From assembly GCA_036505215.1 (NCBI GenBank), contig DASXTW010000100.1, positions 1 to 64,000 on the forward strand: a stretch of DNA of 64,000 bases, written 5' to 3'. Made by a program: the position numbers and the translations under genes. Source of the stretch: DASXTW01 sp036505215 (lineage in GTDB: Bacteria > Actinomycetota > UBA4738). Below are positions 41,636 to 49,836 of this stretch, in pieces. A model generated the notes under the pieces. The model was given only the letters and a program-made list of their open reading frames with translations. It searched no databases and was not told the DNA's origin. Numbering within the stretch: the first letter of the stretch is position 1; each line of letters opens with the position of its first letter.

Positions 41636-42697
41636 TCAGCGCAGCCAGGTCTGGATGATGACCTTGGTGAAGCGGAACCCGTACTTGAGCGAGCCGGGCT
41701 TCTTCGACTCACCGCTCAGCCGCGCGCGGACAGTGATGGGAACCTCCTTTACTCGGGCGTGGTGCCGGAGGGCCTCGACCAGGACTTCCGAGCTGTACTG
41801 ATCCTGCTCGAGGGTGAGCCTGCGCATGAACTCGGCGCTCGTGGCGCGGAACCCGCTGGAGACGTCGGTGATGCGCTCGCCGTGCAGGAGCGAGACCACT
41901 CCCGAGAGGAGGTACATGCCGGCGTGGCGGAAGTGGCTTTCCTTCTCGAACTCGCCGAGCCGGCGCGAGCCCACGACCATGTCCGCATCGCCGGACAGGA
42001 TCGGCCGGATCACCTTGGCCAGCTCATCGGGGTCGTGCTGGCCGTCGGCGTCCAGCGACGCGATGACGGTGCCCCCGAGCTTGAGCCCGACCTCATAACC
42101 CACGCGGAGAGCCATGCCCTGCCCCCGGCGGATGGGGAGCCTGGCCACCATGGCTCCCTCCTTGCGGGCGACGTCGGAGGTAGCGTCCTCCGACGCGTCG
42201 TCCATGACCAGCGTCGCCACCGGGAGGCCCTCGACCATCCTGGGCATGGAGGCCAGCACCGCCCCGATGTTCTCTGCCTCGTTGTGGGCTGGGATCACCA
42301 CCACCAGGCGGTCGCCCGGGGGAAGGGCGTCGGCCTGCGAGGCGTCGAAGGCCTGCACCGTCAGGGACTCGATCAGCAGGCGAATGGTCGCCGTATTGGC
42401 GTCGGTGTTCGACGAGGTCCGTAGGACCAGGGCGAACAGGATGAACACGGCGAATACCAGGGCCGCCACCAGCTGGCGCTGGTTGCCCTTCTGGAAGTTG
42501 AACGCATCGAACAGCGGCTGGAACAGCGGAGGGACGACGGCCAGGGCCAGGATGATGATGCTGACCGTGCTGGTGATGATGAGGTTGAGTCGGGAGACGT
42601 CTCGGCGCTGGTACCTGCGGACGGCCGTCACCAACAGAACCACGGCGAATACGCCGCCGACGACCCTGATGGGGATGAGCGCGCTTGCGGCTATCAC
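41636..42697 (-). CDS. DUF2304-GT2 fusion glycosyltransferase
   Basis: A 353-residue two-part protein. Residues 1-115 hold three hydrophobic segments in the DUF2304 pattern (IPIRVVGGVFAVVLLVTAVR; ITSTVSIIILALAVVPPLF; ALVFAVFILFALVL). Residues 125-353 are a GT2 of the polyprenyl-phosphate-sugar-synthase type, with LVVVIPAHNEAENIGAVLAS, SLDADGQHDPDE (metal-binding DxD) and GSRRLGEFEKESHFRHAG. These two are usually separate neighbouring genes. Start GTG 42697 overlaps the sqdB stop by GTGA; ATG 42736 is an alternative. Likely makes a polyprenyl-phosphate sugar. Confidence 0.88.
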   Translation of the reverse strand: MIAASALIPIRVVGGVFAVVLLVTAVRRYQRRDVSRLNLIITSTVSIIILALAVVPPLFQPLFDAFNFQKGNQRQLVAALVFAVFILFALVLRTSSNTDANTATIRLLIESLTVQAFDASQADALPPGDRLVVVIPAHNEAENIGAVLASMPRMVEGLPVATLVMDDASEDATSDVARKEGAMVARLPIRRGQGMALRVGYEVGLKLGGTVIASLDADGQHDPDELAKVIRPILSGDADMVVGSRRLGEFEKESHFRHAGMYLLSGVVSLLHGERITDVSSGFRATSAEFMRRLTLEQDQYSSEVLVEALRHHARVKEVPITVRARLSGESKKPGSLKYGFRFTKVIIQTWLR

Positions 42698-43878
42698 TCG
42701 CCGACCGGTTGGGGGACCCGTGGCCTGGGCCGCCATAGCGTCTTCGGCATTATTGCCTTGGTGATCACCCGGTCCCTGTGCTCCTCGATCTTGGCGAACA
42801 TCGACTCCACGAGGGTCTCGGACAGGTAGTGTGGTTTGAGCCCGAGATCGAGCAGCGCGGAGTGCTTGGCGTTGTAGTAGTGCTCCTCGGCCTCGACTCT
42901 GGGATTGTCCAGGTGGTCGACCTTGACGTCCAGGCCGTATTCGGCCCCCGCCCGCTGGACCAAGTCCGCCAGCTCGTTGACGGCGAATTGCTCGGTGAAC
43001 TGGTTGAACACGCGATATTCACCGAGCTTGGCGGGGTTCAGCGTGGCGAGCTCGACGCACTGCATGGTGTCGACGATGTTCAGATACCCCCGCGTCTGCC
43101 CGCCCTTGCCGTACGCGGTCAACGGGTGGCCGATCACCGCCTGCAGGCAGAAACGGTTGAGGGCCGTGCCGAACACCTCGTCGTAGTCGAACCGGGTGGC
43201 CAGGCGAGGGTCGAGGGTCGATTCCTCCGTCTCGATCCCGTACACCACGCCCTGGTTCAGGTCGGTCGCCCGCAGCCCCCAGATGCGGCAGGCCAGCTGG
43301 ATGTTGGTGGAGTCGTGAACCTTGGATGCGTGATACCAGGATCCCGGCATCTTGGGGAAGGGCAGACGATCCTCTCGGCCGTTGTGCCGGATGAGGATGA
43401 ACCCCTCCTCGATGTCGATGTTCGGAGTGCCGTACTCACCCATGGTGCCGAGCTTGACCATATGGGCGTCGGGCGTGTAGTCCCGCATGGCCCACAGCGT
43501 GTTCAAGGTCCCGATGACGTTGTTGTATTGGGTGAACACGGCATGTTCGCGGGAGATGAACGAGTACGGAGCGGATGGCATCTCGCCATAGTGGATGATC
43601 GCCTCCGGCTCGAAATCGACGAATAGCCTCTCCACCACGGGCCAGTCGGTGAGGTCCCCCTCGGTGACCCCGATCCGGTACCCGGTGACCTTTCGCCAGG
43701 ACTCGGCCCGTGCGGGGAGGCTCTCGCTGATCGGAGTGAGCGAGTCGGTTCCGGCCTCTTGGTGCGCCCTTCGCCGGAGGTAGTTGTCCACGGCGTGGAC
43801 GTCGTGGCCCCGGGCCGAGAAATACATGGCGGTGGCCCACCCGAGGTAGCCGTCTCCACCGAGGATCAGGATCCGCAT
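42694..43878 (-). CDS. sqdB: UDP-sulfoquinovose synthase
   Basis: A 394-residue SQD1/SqdB-type extended short-chain dehydrogenase. It has the NAD loop GGDGYLGWATA, the family blocks MPSAPYSFI and TQYNNVIGTLN, VKLGTMGEYGTPNIDIEEGF, and YHASKVHDS. Thr145, Tyr182 and Lys186 stand where the known catalytic triad lies. The enzyme joins sulfite to UDP-glucose to give UDP-sulfoquinovose. AAGGAG precedes ATG 43878. It is coupled to the DUF2304-GT2 gene downstream. A classical SqdX sulfolipid transferase was not recognised nearby. Confidence 0.95.
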   Translation of the reverse strand: MRILILGGDGYLGWATAMYFSARGHDVHAVDNYLRRRAHQEAGTDSLTPISESLPARAESWRKVTGYRIGVTEGDLTDWPVVERLFVDFEPEAIIHYGEMPSAPYSFISREHAVFTQYNNVIGTLNTLWAMRDYTPDAHMVKLGTMGEYGTPNIDIEEGFILIRHNGREDRLPFPKMPGSWYHASKVHDSTNIQLACRIWGLRATDLNQGVVYGIETEESTLDPRLATRFDYDEVFGTALNRFCLQAVIGHPLTAYGKGGQTRGYLNIVDTMQCVELATLNPAKLGEYRVFNQFTEQFAVNELADLVQRAGAEYGLDVKVDHLDNPRVEAEEHYYNAKHSALLDLGLKPHYLSETLVESMFAKIEEHRDRVITKAIMPKTLWRPRPRVPQPVGE

Positions 43879-44093
43879 AGCTCGACTCCTTCGGCGATCG
43901 GTTCGTTGTTACTCGTTCCAGGTCGATCAGCCGGATAATTGTAGATAGTTACTCGCTCGGGATTGCCTTTCTCTCTGAACTCGTGCCGGTGATCCTGCCA
44001 GCCGAACGGCAGGGCCTGAATCCTCTGAGCGTATGGAGCGAACCAGGTAGTGTCCTCATCGGCAACCACCGAGCCGGTACAGCTTGTAGCCAC
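43866..44093 (-). CDS. doubtful 75-residue reading frame
   Basis: An open frame fills the gap between the membrane protein and sqdB and overlaps both, ending 13 nt into sqdB. Its product is rich in aromatic and charged residues (TTWFAPYAQRIQALPFGWQD) and is not obviously random, but its third codon positions are not GC-biased like the neighbours and no ribosome binding site or family is seen. It may be a remnant or chance. The gap otherwise holds only the AAGGAG site for sqdB. Confidence 0.25.
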   Translation of the reverse strand: MATSCTGSVVADEDTTWFAPYAQRIQALPFGWQDHRHEFREKGNPERVTIYNYPADRPGTSNNEPIAEGVELCGS

Positions 44094-45873
44094 CCTCGCT
44101 AAATACGAGGCAGAAGTTTGGGCTCGCCTCGAGGGCCTTGACGTGTCTGGCTCTCAGCCCCAGGGGCCGAAGCCAGGTGTTGTTGTACCGGTTCTCTCGA
44201 CGCAGGAGGGGGTTGACGTAGGCCCAGCCGATGTTCCGTGCCTTCATCATGGAGATGACGGCTTGGTCGGAAGGCCACGTAAGGTAGGTAACGAACTCCC
44301 GCTCTTCCAGGAATTGCGTCCCGTAGGTCTCGATGTGCGAGTCGGCGAACAGCAGTTGTGCGGTCCGGGCACCGATCACTCCCTTTCCGTCATTGACGAT
44401 CTCGGCCAGGGCTAGGTATGGGCCCGACACGATCTGGCGTTCTCGCACGGCGGCCAGTCGGCCCATGGTCCCGAGCGCGATGACTGACATGGCGAACAAG
44501 GCGGCGAGCACGGGAGCGATCAGCCACGTGCCTCGACTGATCCGGTCCCGCATCAGCGGCAGAGCTGCCCCCGCCGCGAGGGCGGCGCCCACGGCCAGTG
44601 GAGAGAAGTACCTGGGGTACAGCGGGGCTTGCCGAACTATCGCCGGCCCCATGTAAATGGCCAGGCCCGCCACAGCGAGCCATCGGAGACGCCCCCTGGC
44701 GAGGAGGAACGCCACGCAGGCAAGCCCCAGAACCAGGAGTGCCGTCCATCCAAAGAGGCGGGGCGTCTTGTGCAACCACAGCAAGGGATACCGCATGACC
44801 CCAACCTTCGTTGAGGGCAGTCCCCAAAACTGCCGCTGGATCTCGACAAGGTATCCCTTGGTGATCCAGTACTCGTCTCGGTAGCTCAAGAAGTCTCTCA
44901 AGCCTCCTTCAGCGAGATTCAGGGCAACACGCGGCAAGTAGAAGAGCGTGGTTGCCCCAGCTACCGGTACCAACCGTCTCAAGGTCTGCCGGAAAGGCAG
45001 AGCGATAGGAAGCAGCGCCGGAGTCACCAGAAAGGCGAACCCCAGCCCGTGGGCCTCCGAGCTCGCCACGAGTGAGAGTCCGGCGAGGAGGGCGAGCCCC
45101 AATCGCCAGCGACTCGAGGACGTCACAGAACGATACGCCAGGTAGACCCCACCGAATCCCAACACGAGCATCGCCGGGTACATCGGGAGGTACACGGCGC
45201 GCTCCAGGATCGCCCGGCATGACAGGAGGGCCAGTACGGCAGCCACCCCAGCAATCGTGGCGCCCGAAAGGCGCCACGCCATCACACACACCAGACCAGC
45301 AAGGACGATGAGGAGGGCAATCCCCAGAGCCTTCCCTCCAGGTATGCCCCACACTCTGACGACGGGACCGAGCACAAGGTGCGGGAGGATGTTTGCCTGT
45401 GTGTCGACGAGGTAGTGGGGGCCGTGACGCTGGACGTACACGAGCGAGGCAAGCAGCCGGGCCGAATCCGAGTCACCAAGGATGACTCGGGTATGAAGGG
45501 CAGCCAGAGGAAGTGAGATGGCTGCTCCGAGCGAAAAGACCATCCATGTCCGCGCGGGGGAGGCCCATGAGTCGAGGACGCGTCTTGGGATGTCGCGGAG
45601 GCGTACCTCCCACCGGAGCGACCCGGCAGCCACCACTGATACCGTGATGATCCACAGGGCCAAAGTGATCCACAGGAGGAGCTGAAGGAGACCGGGGTAT
45701 CCAGGTCTGATCCTGTTCATCCGCCAGGCGAGCGCGGCGGCCCCAATACTGCCGGCTGTTGCGGCTGCCGACAGGCCGAGCCAGTCCCAAATGACGATGT
45801 CGCGACGGGAGCCCCCTAGTTCGGCCCCTGGGACTTCCGGCTGTTCCAGCACGGGAGTGATCGTTCTTGCCAC
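44056..45873 (-). CDS. polytopic membrane protein, GT-C-like
   Basis: A 605-residue integral membrane protein with about 13 hydrophobic segments and a C-terminal soluble stretch (FVTYLTWPSDQAVISMMKAR, NIGWAYVNPLLRRENRYNNT). An Asp-rich loop after helix 3 (LGDSDSARLLASLVYVQRHG) resembles the GT-C signature loop. Start GTG 45873 was chosen because frames further upstream are antisense to the divergent GT4 gene; the N-terminus is uncertain by some tens of codons. Its codon usage is less GC-rich than its neighbours. It lies upstream of sqdB in the same direction, 177 nt away. Confidence 0.75.
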   Translation of the reverse strand: MARTITPVLEQPEVPGAELGGSRRDIVIWDWLGLSAAATAGSIGAAALAWRMNRIRPGYPGLLQLLLWITLALWIITVSVVAAGSLRWEVRLRDIPRRVLDSWASPARTWMVFSLGAAISLPLAALHTRVILGDSDSARLLASLVYVQRHGPHYLVDTQANILPHLVLGPVVRVWGIPGGKALGIALLIVLAGLVCVMAWRLSGATIAGVAAVLALLSCRAILERAVYLPMYPAMLVLGFGGVYLAYRSVTSSSRWRLGLALLAGLSLVASSEAHGLGFAFLVTPALLPIALPFRQTLRRLVPVAGATTLFYLPRVALNLAEGGLRDFLSYRDEYWITKGYLVEIQRQFWGLPSTKVGVMRYPLLWLHKTPRLFGWTALLVLGLACVAFLLARGRLRWLAVAGLAIYMGPAIVRQAPLYPRYFSPLAVGAALAAGAALPLMRDRISRGTWLIAPVLAALFAMSVIALGTMGRLAAVRERQIVSGPYLALAEIVNDGKGVIGARTAQLLFADSHIETYGTQFLEEREFVTYLTWPSDQAVISMMKARNIGWAYVNPLLRRENRYNNTWLRPLGLRARHVKALEASPNFCLVFSEGGYKLYRLGGCR

Positions 45874-45964
45874 GTGTGGAGCAAAGGATACCCGCCATCT
45901 TGTCTCATGAGCCAAGGGCGCTGCTAAGGGTCTCCGCGGTGCCCCGGTGGACTTGCGAGACGCA

Positions 45965-45970
45965 TACGAT
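45965..45970 (+). promoter_or_regulatory. -10 box (TACGAT) for the GT4 gene
   Basis: TACGAT ends 6 nt before ATG 45977, which supports that start over the in-frame upstream ATG. Confidence 0.4.
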
Positions 45971-45976
45971 GTTTCC

Positions 45977-47287
45977 ATGGCGCGATCGGAGGAGCGATCG
46001 CTCGGGCGGGCCGTCCGGCGGATCCTTCTGCTCACCTCGAGCTTCCCACGGTGGGACGGCGACAGCACCACGCCATTTGTCCTCCACCTTGCGCAAGACC
46101 TGCAGGCCCTGGGGATTCAAGTGGATGTCCTCGCCCCCCACGCTCCGGGGGCGGCGCGGCGAGAAGGGTTGGGTGGGTTGCACGTCGAGCGTTTTCGTTA
46201 CCTGTGGCCGCATTCACAGGAGACTGTGTGCTACGGAGGCGGAGCTCTGATCAATCTGCGGGATCGGCGCTCGAATGCCGCAAAGGTGCCCTTCCTGGTA
46301 GGAGCGGAAATGGCGGCCACGCTCGATCGCCTCAAGAGCCGGCGGTATGACCTCTTGAACGCTCACTGGGCGCTGCCCCAGGGATTCGTGGGTGCCGTCG
46401 CTGGCCGGATCCTGAAAGTTCCGCACGTCCTCACCGTTCATGGAGGGGATGTGTTCGCCCTGGGGGGAAGGGTCATGTCGCGATTCAAGCGTTTCGCGCT
46501 CGAGCAGGCTGACGCCGTCACGGTGAACAGCTCGGTAACCAGGCGGCAGGTCCTGACCATCGCCCCCGGCGTCCGGGAGGTACGGGTCATCCCCATGGGC
46601 ATCTCCGACCGATCGCCCCCCGCCACGGACGTGGACTTCATCCGGAAGAAGTACCGGCACCGCGGCGGACCGCTCCTCGTATTCGCGGGACGGCTGGTGG
46701 AGGAAAAGGGGCTGGAGGATCTTCTCCTCGCCATGGTCCAGCTCCTTCCTCGCTTCCCACACGCGACGGCGATCATTGCCGGAGAAGGGCAGCATCGGGC
46801 GACCCTCGAAGCGCTGGCGGCCCGCTTGGGTATCGCGGAGCGAGTCTTCTTCGTCGGCTGGGTTCAGCCCGCCGAGATTCAGGCCTATCTCGCCGCCGGA
46901 GACGTGGTCGTGGCGCCTTCCCGGCGATCTCCTCAGGGGTGGGTCGAGGCGCAGGGGTTGGTGGTCATCGAGGCGATGAATGTGGGCGTGCCGGTCGTCG
47001 CGTCAGGTTCCGGAGGACTGACCGACGCGGTGCTGGACGGCGAGACCGGTCTCCTAGTGTCCGAGCGGGCTCCTCAGGAGATTCATATGGCCGTGGAGCG
47101 TATCTGTACCGATCCCGAGCTTCGCGCTCGGCTCAAGCGCAACGGCCAACAGATGGCCGCCGGGTACGGGCGGTCCGCCACTGCCTCGTCCTTTGCTGCT
47201 CTTTTCGCGGACGTAGCGTCCCGAGCGGGTAGCAGGCGAGATCGCCCGGAACCCGCTACACACTCTGAGATCCGCTACCCACCCTGA
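45977..47287 (+). CDS. glycosyltransferase family 4
   Basis: A 436-residue GT-B retaining glycosyltransferase. The N-terminal RRILLLTSSFPRWDGDSTTP opens the acceptor domain, VLTVHGGDVFALGG follows, and FAGRLVEEKGLEDLL opens the donor domain; GWVEAQGLVVIEAMNVGVP carries the EX7E nucleotide-sugar motif. It resembles capsule/exopolysaccharide GT4s rather than SqdX or PimB. Start ATG 45977 has TACGAT 6 nt upstream. It probably adds a sugar to a lipid-linked glycan on the cytoplasmic side. Its end overlaps the convergent methyltransferase by 13 nt. Confidence 0.92.
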   Translation: MARSEERSLGRAVRRILLLTSSFPRWDGDSTTPFVLHLAQDLQALGIQVDVLAPHAPGAARREGLGGLHVERFRYLWPHSQETVCYGGGALINLRDRRSNAAKVPFLVGAEMAATLDRLKSRRYDLLNAHWALPQGFVGAVAGRILKVPHVLTVHGGDVFALGGRVMSRFKRFALEQADAVTVNSSVTRRQVLTIAPGVREVRVIPMGISDRSPPATDVDFIRKKYRHRGGPLLVFAGRLVEEKGLEDLLLAMVQLLPRFPHATAIIAGEGQHRATLEALAARLGIAERVFFVGWVQPAEIQAYLAAGDVVVAPSRRSPQGWVEAQGLVVIEAMNVGVPVVASGSGGLTDAVLDGETGLLVSERAPQEIHMAVERICTDPELRARLKRNGQQMAAGYGRSATASSFAALFADVASRAGSRRDRPEPATHSEIRYPP

Positions 47288-48039
47288 TGGGAGCCCTGCT
47301 TCTCGGCCAGGATGATGAACCGTCTGCTCAAGGAGGGGAACCTTCCGAAGATGCGATCCAGAGTGCGGAGCGTTCGGCTTCCGAAGTCCGGCGAGGACCC
47401 CGAGATCGCCACGGTCCGAAGCCTGAAGTGCCCCAGGAGCTGTTTCATGCATCGAAGGGTCGCGGCGTGGACATGTCCGAGCGGTTCCCCCCTGGACGGA
47501 GCGCGGTGATACGAGGACATCAGCCCGGCCGAGACGACCTTGGAGACCTCCACCTCGCGGGGCTGGTAACCGAGTAGGAGAGCTACCCGGTTCACGTAGC
47601 TTCCCAGGTTCGGCATTGCCAGGAGGAAGTGGCCTCCGTTCGCGAGGACGCGCGAGGCTTCGGACACTGCGGTGTCGTACCAGACCAAATGCTCGAACGC
47701 CCCGAAGGAGACGACGAGATCGATGCTTGCGTCCTCCACGGGGAGCGTATCCGTGTTGAGGTCGGCATTGATCGTTCGCACGCCTCGGTCCGCGGCCCGG
47801 CGGAGCCGGGATTCGTCCACGTCGACGCCGATGGCGTCCTTGGCTCCGAGCTGCTGGGCGATGTACAGCGTGAGCCCCCCGATCCCGCACCCCAGGTCCA
47901 AGAGACGCCGGCTATCGCGTTCCGGCCTCCGCCGTCGAACCTCTTCCAGCACTCGCTCCAACCCCGGGAGATCGCGTACGGTCGCGCTGATCTCGTAGTC
48001 GTCGGCCGTCAGGCCAGGTGGAAGCTTCCCTCGTGCCAT
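47275..48039 (-). CDS. class I SAM-dependent methyltransferase
   Basis: A 254-residue Rossmann methyltransferase. Motif I is LLDLGCGIGGLTLYIAQQLG, the acidic end of strand 2 is IGVDVDESRL, and LVVSFGAFEHLVWYDTAVSE is the UbiE-like motif region. Conserved catalytic residues for a particular substrate are not visible. GGAG before ATG 48039 is the ribosome binding site. In this setting a sugar or lipid-carrier O-methyltransferase is likely. The second methyltransferase gene lies 41 nt upstream on the same strand. Confidence 0.9.
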   Translation of the reverse strand: MARGKLPPGLTADDYEISATVRDLPGLERVLEEVRRRRPERDSRRLLDLGCGIGGLTLYIAQQLGAKDAIGVDVDESRLRRAADRGVRTINADLNTDTLPVEDASIDLVVSFGAFEHLVWYDTAVSEASRVLANGGHFLLAMPNLGSYVNRVALLLGYQPREVEVSKVVSAGLMSSYHRAPSRGEPLGHVHAATLRCMKQLLGHFRLRTVAISGSSPDFGSRTLRTLDRIFGRFPSLSRRFIILAEKQGSHQGG

Positions 48040-48080
48040 CTGCTCTGGCTCCTCATCCGCGATTCGAGTACTGGAGGAGC

Positions 48081-48839
48081 TTACTGGACGAGGGTATCGC
48101 CTCGGTCTGCCGGGCGGCGAAGGACAAAGACGAGGGTCGGGAGGATCGGGTATGCCAGACGGATCAGGGGCTCGGGGGCCGTGAGAGCGACCCTGGTCGC
48201 GCCTGATTTGCTCTCGACGTCCGCCATGACTCGCATCGCGTCGATGGTCCGATCGTGAGCCTCCAGGCCCACGGAGCGAAAGAGGGCCCTCAGCTGGCGG
48301 CGGGCCAGCACGTTGCAGTCATAGACCGATCCTCTACGGACAAGTCGCACGTAGGCAGATGGCCACCGGCCGGGAAGCCAGCTGAGGAACGGTAGCTTGA
48401 AGTGCGGCTCGATGATCGTCCAACGGTTCGGTGTGGCGAGGTAACACCAGCCGCCGGGCTTGAGCACCCGGCGAATCTCGGAGAGATGATGGAGCTGATC
48501 TGCGCCGGATCCCACGTGCTCTATCACGTGATTCGAGACCACCGCGTCGAAGGCCGCATCCTCGAACGGGAGGCCGGTCCCCGAAACCAGCCTGAAGCTG
48601 AAGCCCTGGGTGATCTGACGCTCGTCCTCGACGTCGACCCCCCACACCTCACCTCCGGGGCCGACCGTGTCCGCCAAGGTGGCGGCGACGAAGCCCGCGC
48701 CGGCCCCGACGTCCAGGACGCATGCACCGGTGAGGTCACAACTGCTGGAAAGCAGCCTCTCGATCTTCGTGGCTTTCTGAAGGCGAGACGCCGGATCCAG
48801 GCAACGGTGGCCGCTTTGCGGGTGTTCGAGTGAAGGCAT
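48081..48839 (-). CDS. class I SAM-dependent methyltransferase
   Basis: A 252-residue methyltransferase with motif I VLDVGAGAGFVAATLADTVG, WGVDVED, and VVSNHVIEHVGSGADQLHHL then RVLKPGGWCYLATPNRW. The C-terminal 70 residues include an amphipathic helix and a hydrophobic end (LIRLAYPILPTLVFVLRR) that may touch the membrane. ATG 48839 has GGAGAAG directly upstream; a longer frame overlaps the divergent GT2. It could methylate a lipid-linked glycan; no specific substrate is visible. Confidence 0.9.
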   Translation of the reverse strand: MPSLEHPQSGHRCLDPASRLQKATKIERLLSSSCDLTGACVLDVGAGAGFVAATLADTVGPGGEVWGVDVEDERQITQGFSFRLVSGTGLPFEDAAFDAVVSNHVIEHVGSGADQLHHLSEIRRVLKPGGWCYLATPNRWTIIEPHFKLPFLSWLPGRWPSAYVRLVRRGSVYDCNVLARRQLRALFRSVGLEAHDRTIDAMRVMADVESKSGATRVALTAPEPLIRLAYPILPTLVFVLRRPADRGDTLVQ

Positions 48840-48895
48840 TCTCTTCTCCGAGATTCTATGTGCGGACCCTGAGGGCTGTGGCTCGGGGCTCTGGG

Positions 48896-48901
48896 TAGAA
48901 T
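48896..48901 (+). promoter_or_regulatory. -10 box (TAGAAT) for the GT2/UPF0104 operon
   Basis: TAGAAT ends 11 nt before ATG 48913, slightly longer than the other leaderless-type spacings here. Confidence 0.35.
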
Positions 48902-48912
48902 CTTGCACCACC

Positions 48913-49836
48913 ATGCCGGAAACGAGCGAAAAAACCAACCTCAACGAGATCGACGTCTCCGTGGTCCTGGCCGTGTACGACGAACGGGGCCATGTGAAAG
49001 AGGAGATCGATCGGATCCGTAACGCGCTCGAGGCCTCGCCTTACAGCTACGAGATCATCGCTGTCGACGACGGCTCGACAGACGGATCCGGGGAGGAGCT
49101 TCGCCAGATCGATGGGATACGACTGATCCAGTTCCAGCAGAACAGAGGGTCGGGATCGGCCCGGAAGGCGGGGACGCGGGCTGCCCGCGGCCGCGTCGTG
49201 GTCTGGACGGACGTCGACATGACGTACCCGAACGATGAGATTCCACTGCTCGTCAAGGAAATGGACGGATGGGATCAGGTCGTGGGGGCCCGTCGGACCG
49301 AGGCGGGGACCATCAAAGCGCTTCGCGTACCGGCGAAGTGGTTCATTCGGAGGTTGGCCAGTTACCTGGTGCAGCGGACCATTCCGGACCTCAACTCGGG
49401 GCTGCGCGCTTTCCGGCGAGACGTCGCCATGCAATTCCTACACCTTCTGCCGGCCGGGTTCTCCTGCGTCTCCACGTTGACCCTCGCTTTCCTGGCGAAC
49501 GGCTACTCGATCAAGTATGTGCCGATCGACTACCAGCCAAGAGCGGGGCGCTCGAAGTTCCATTGGTGGTCGGACACGCAGCGGTATCTCACTCAAGTGG
49601 TGCGAATGATCCTGTCGTGGAATCCGCTGCGAGTCTTCATGCCTGTGGGGCTCCTCCTGACCGGCACCGGCTTGGGGAAGCTGGTCTACGACCTGATCAG
49701 CAAGGACTTTCGGGTCGGTACGAACACACTGCTGATCTTCTTCGCGGCCTTTCAGGTCATCAGCATCGGGCTTGTGGCCGACTTGCTCGTGCGGGTGACC
49801 AGGCCGTCGAACGAGGTCCATCCGGCCACACTGTGA
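48913..49836 (+). CDS. glycosyltransferase family 2 with two C-terminal helices (DPM1/ArnC-like)
   Basis: A 307-residue GT2. SVVLAVYDERGHVKEEIDRI begins the fold, IIAVDDGSTDGSGEEL is the nucleotide site, VVWTDVDMTYPNDEI carries the DxD metal motif, and DLNSGLRAFRRDV matches the polyprenyl-phosphate glycosyltransferase signature. Two hydrophobic helices at the end (FMPVGLLLTGTGLGKLVYD, TNTLLIFFAAFQVISIGLVA) anchor it, as in ArnC/GtrB. It should make a polyprenyl-phosphate sugar. Its stop overlaps the next gene by GTGA. Confidence 0.93.
   Translation: MPETSEKTNLNEIDVSVVLAVYDERGHVKEEIDRIRNALEASPYSYEIIAVDDGSTDGSGEELRQIDGIRLIQFQQNRGSGSARKAGTRAARGRVVVWTDVDMTYPNDEIPLLVKEMDGWDQVVGARRTEAGTIKALRVPAKWFIRRLASYLVQRTIPDLNSGLRAFRRDVAMQFLHLLPAGFSCVSTLTLAFLANGYSIKYVPIDYQPRAGRSKFHWWSDTQRYLTQVVRMILSWNPLRVFMPVGLLLTGTGLGKLVYDLISKDFRVGTNTLLIFFAAFQVISIGLVADLLVRVTRPSNEVHPATL

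Noticed and set aside
45977..47287. GT4 gene as SqdX (sulfoquinovosyl transferase)
   Set aside because: Its N-terminus and glycine loops resemble exopolysaccharide GT4s; no SqdX-specific feature was recognised and it is not in an operon with sqdB.
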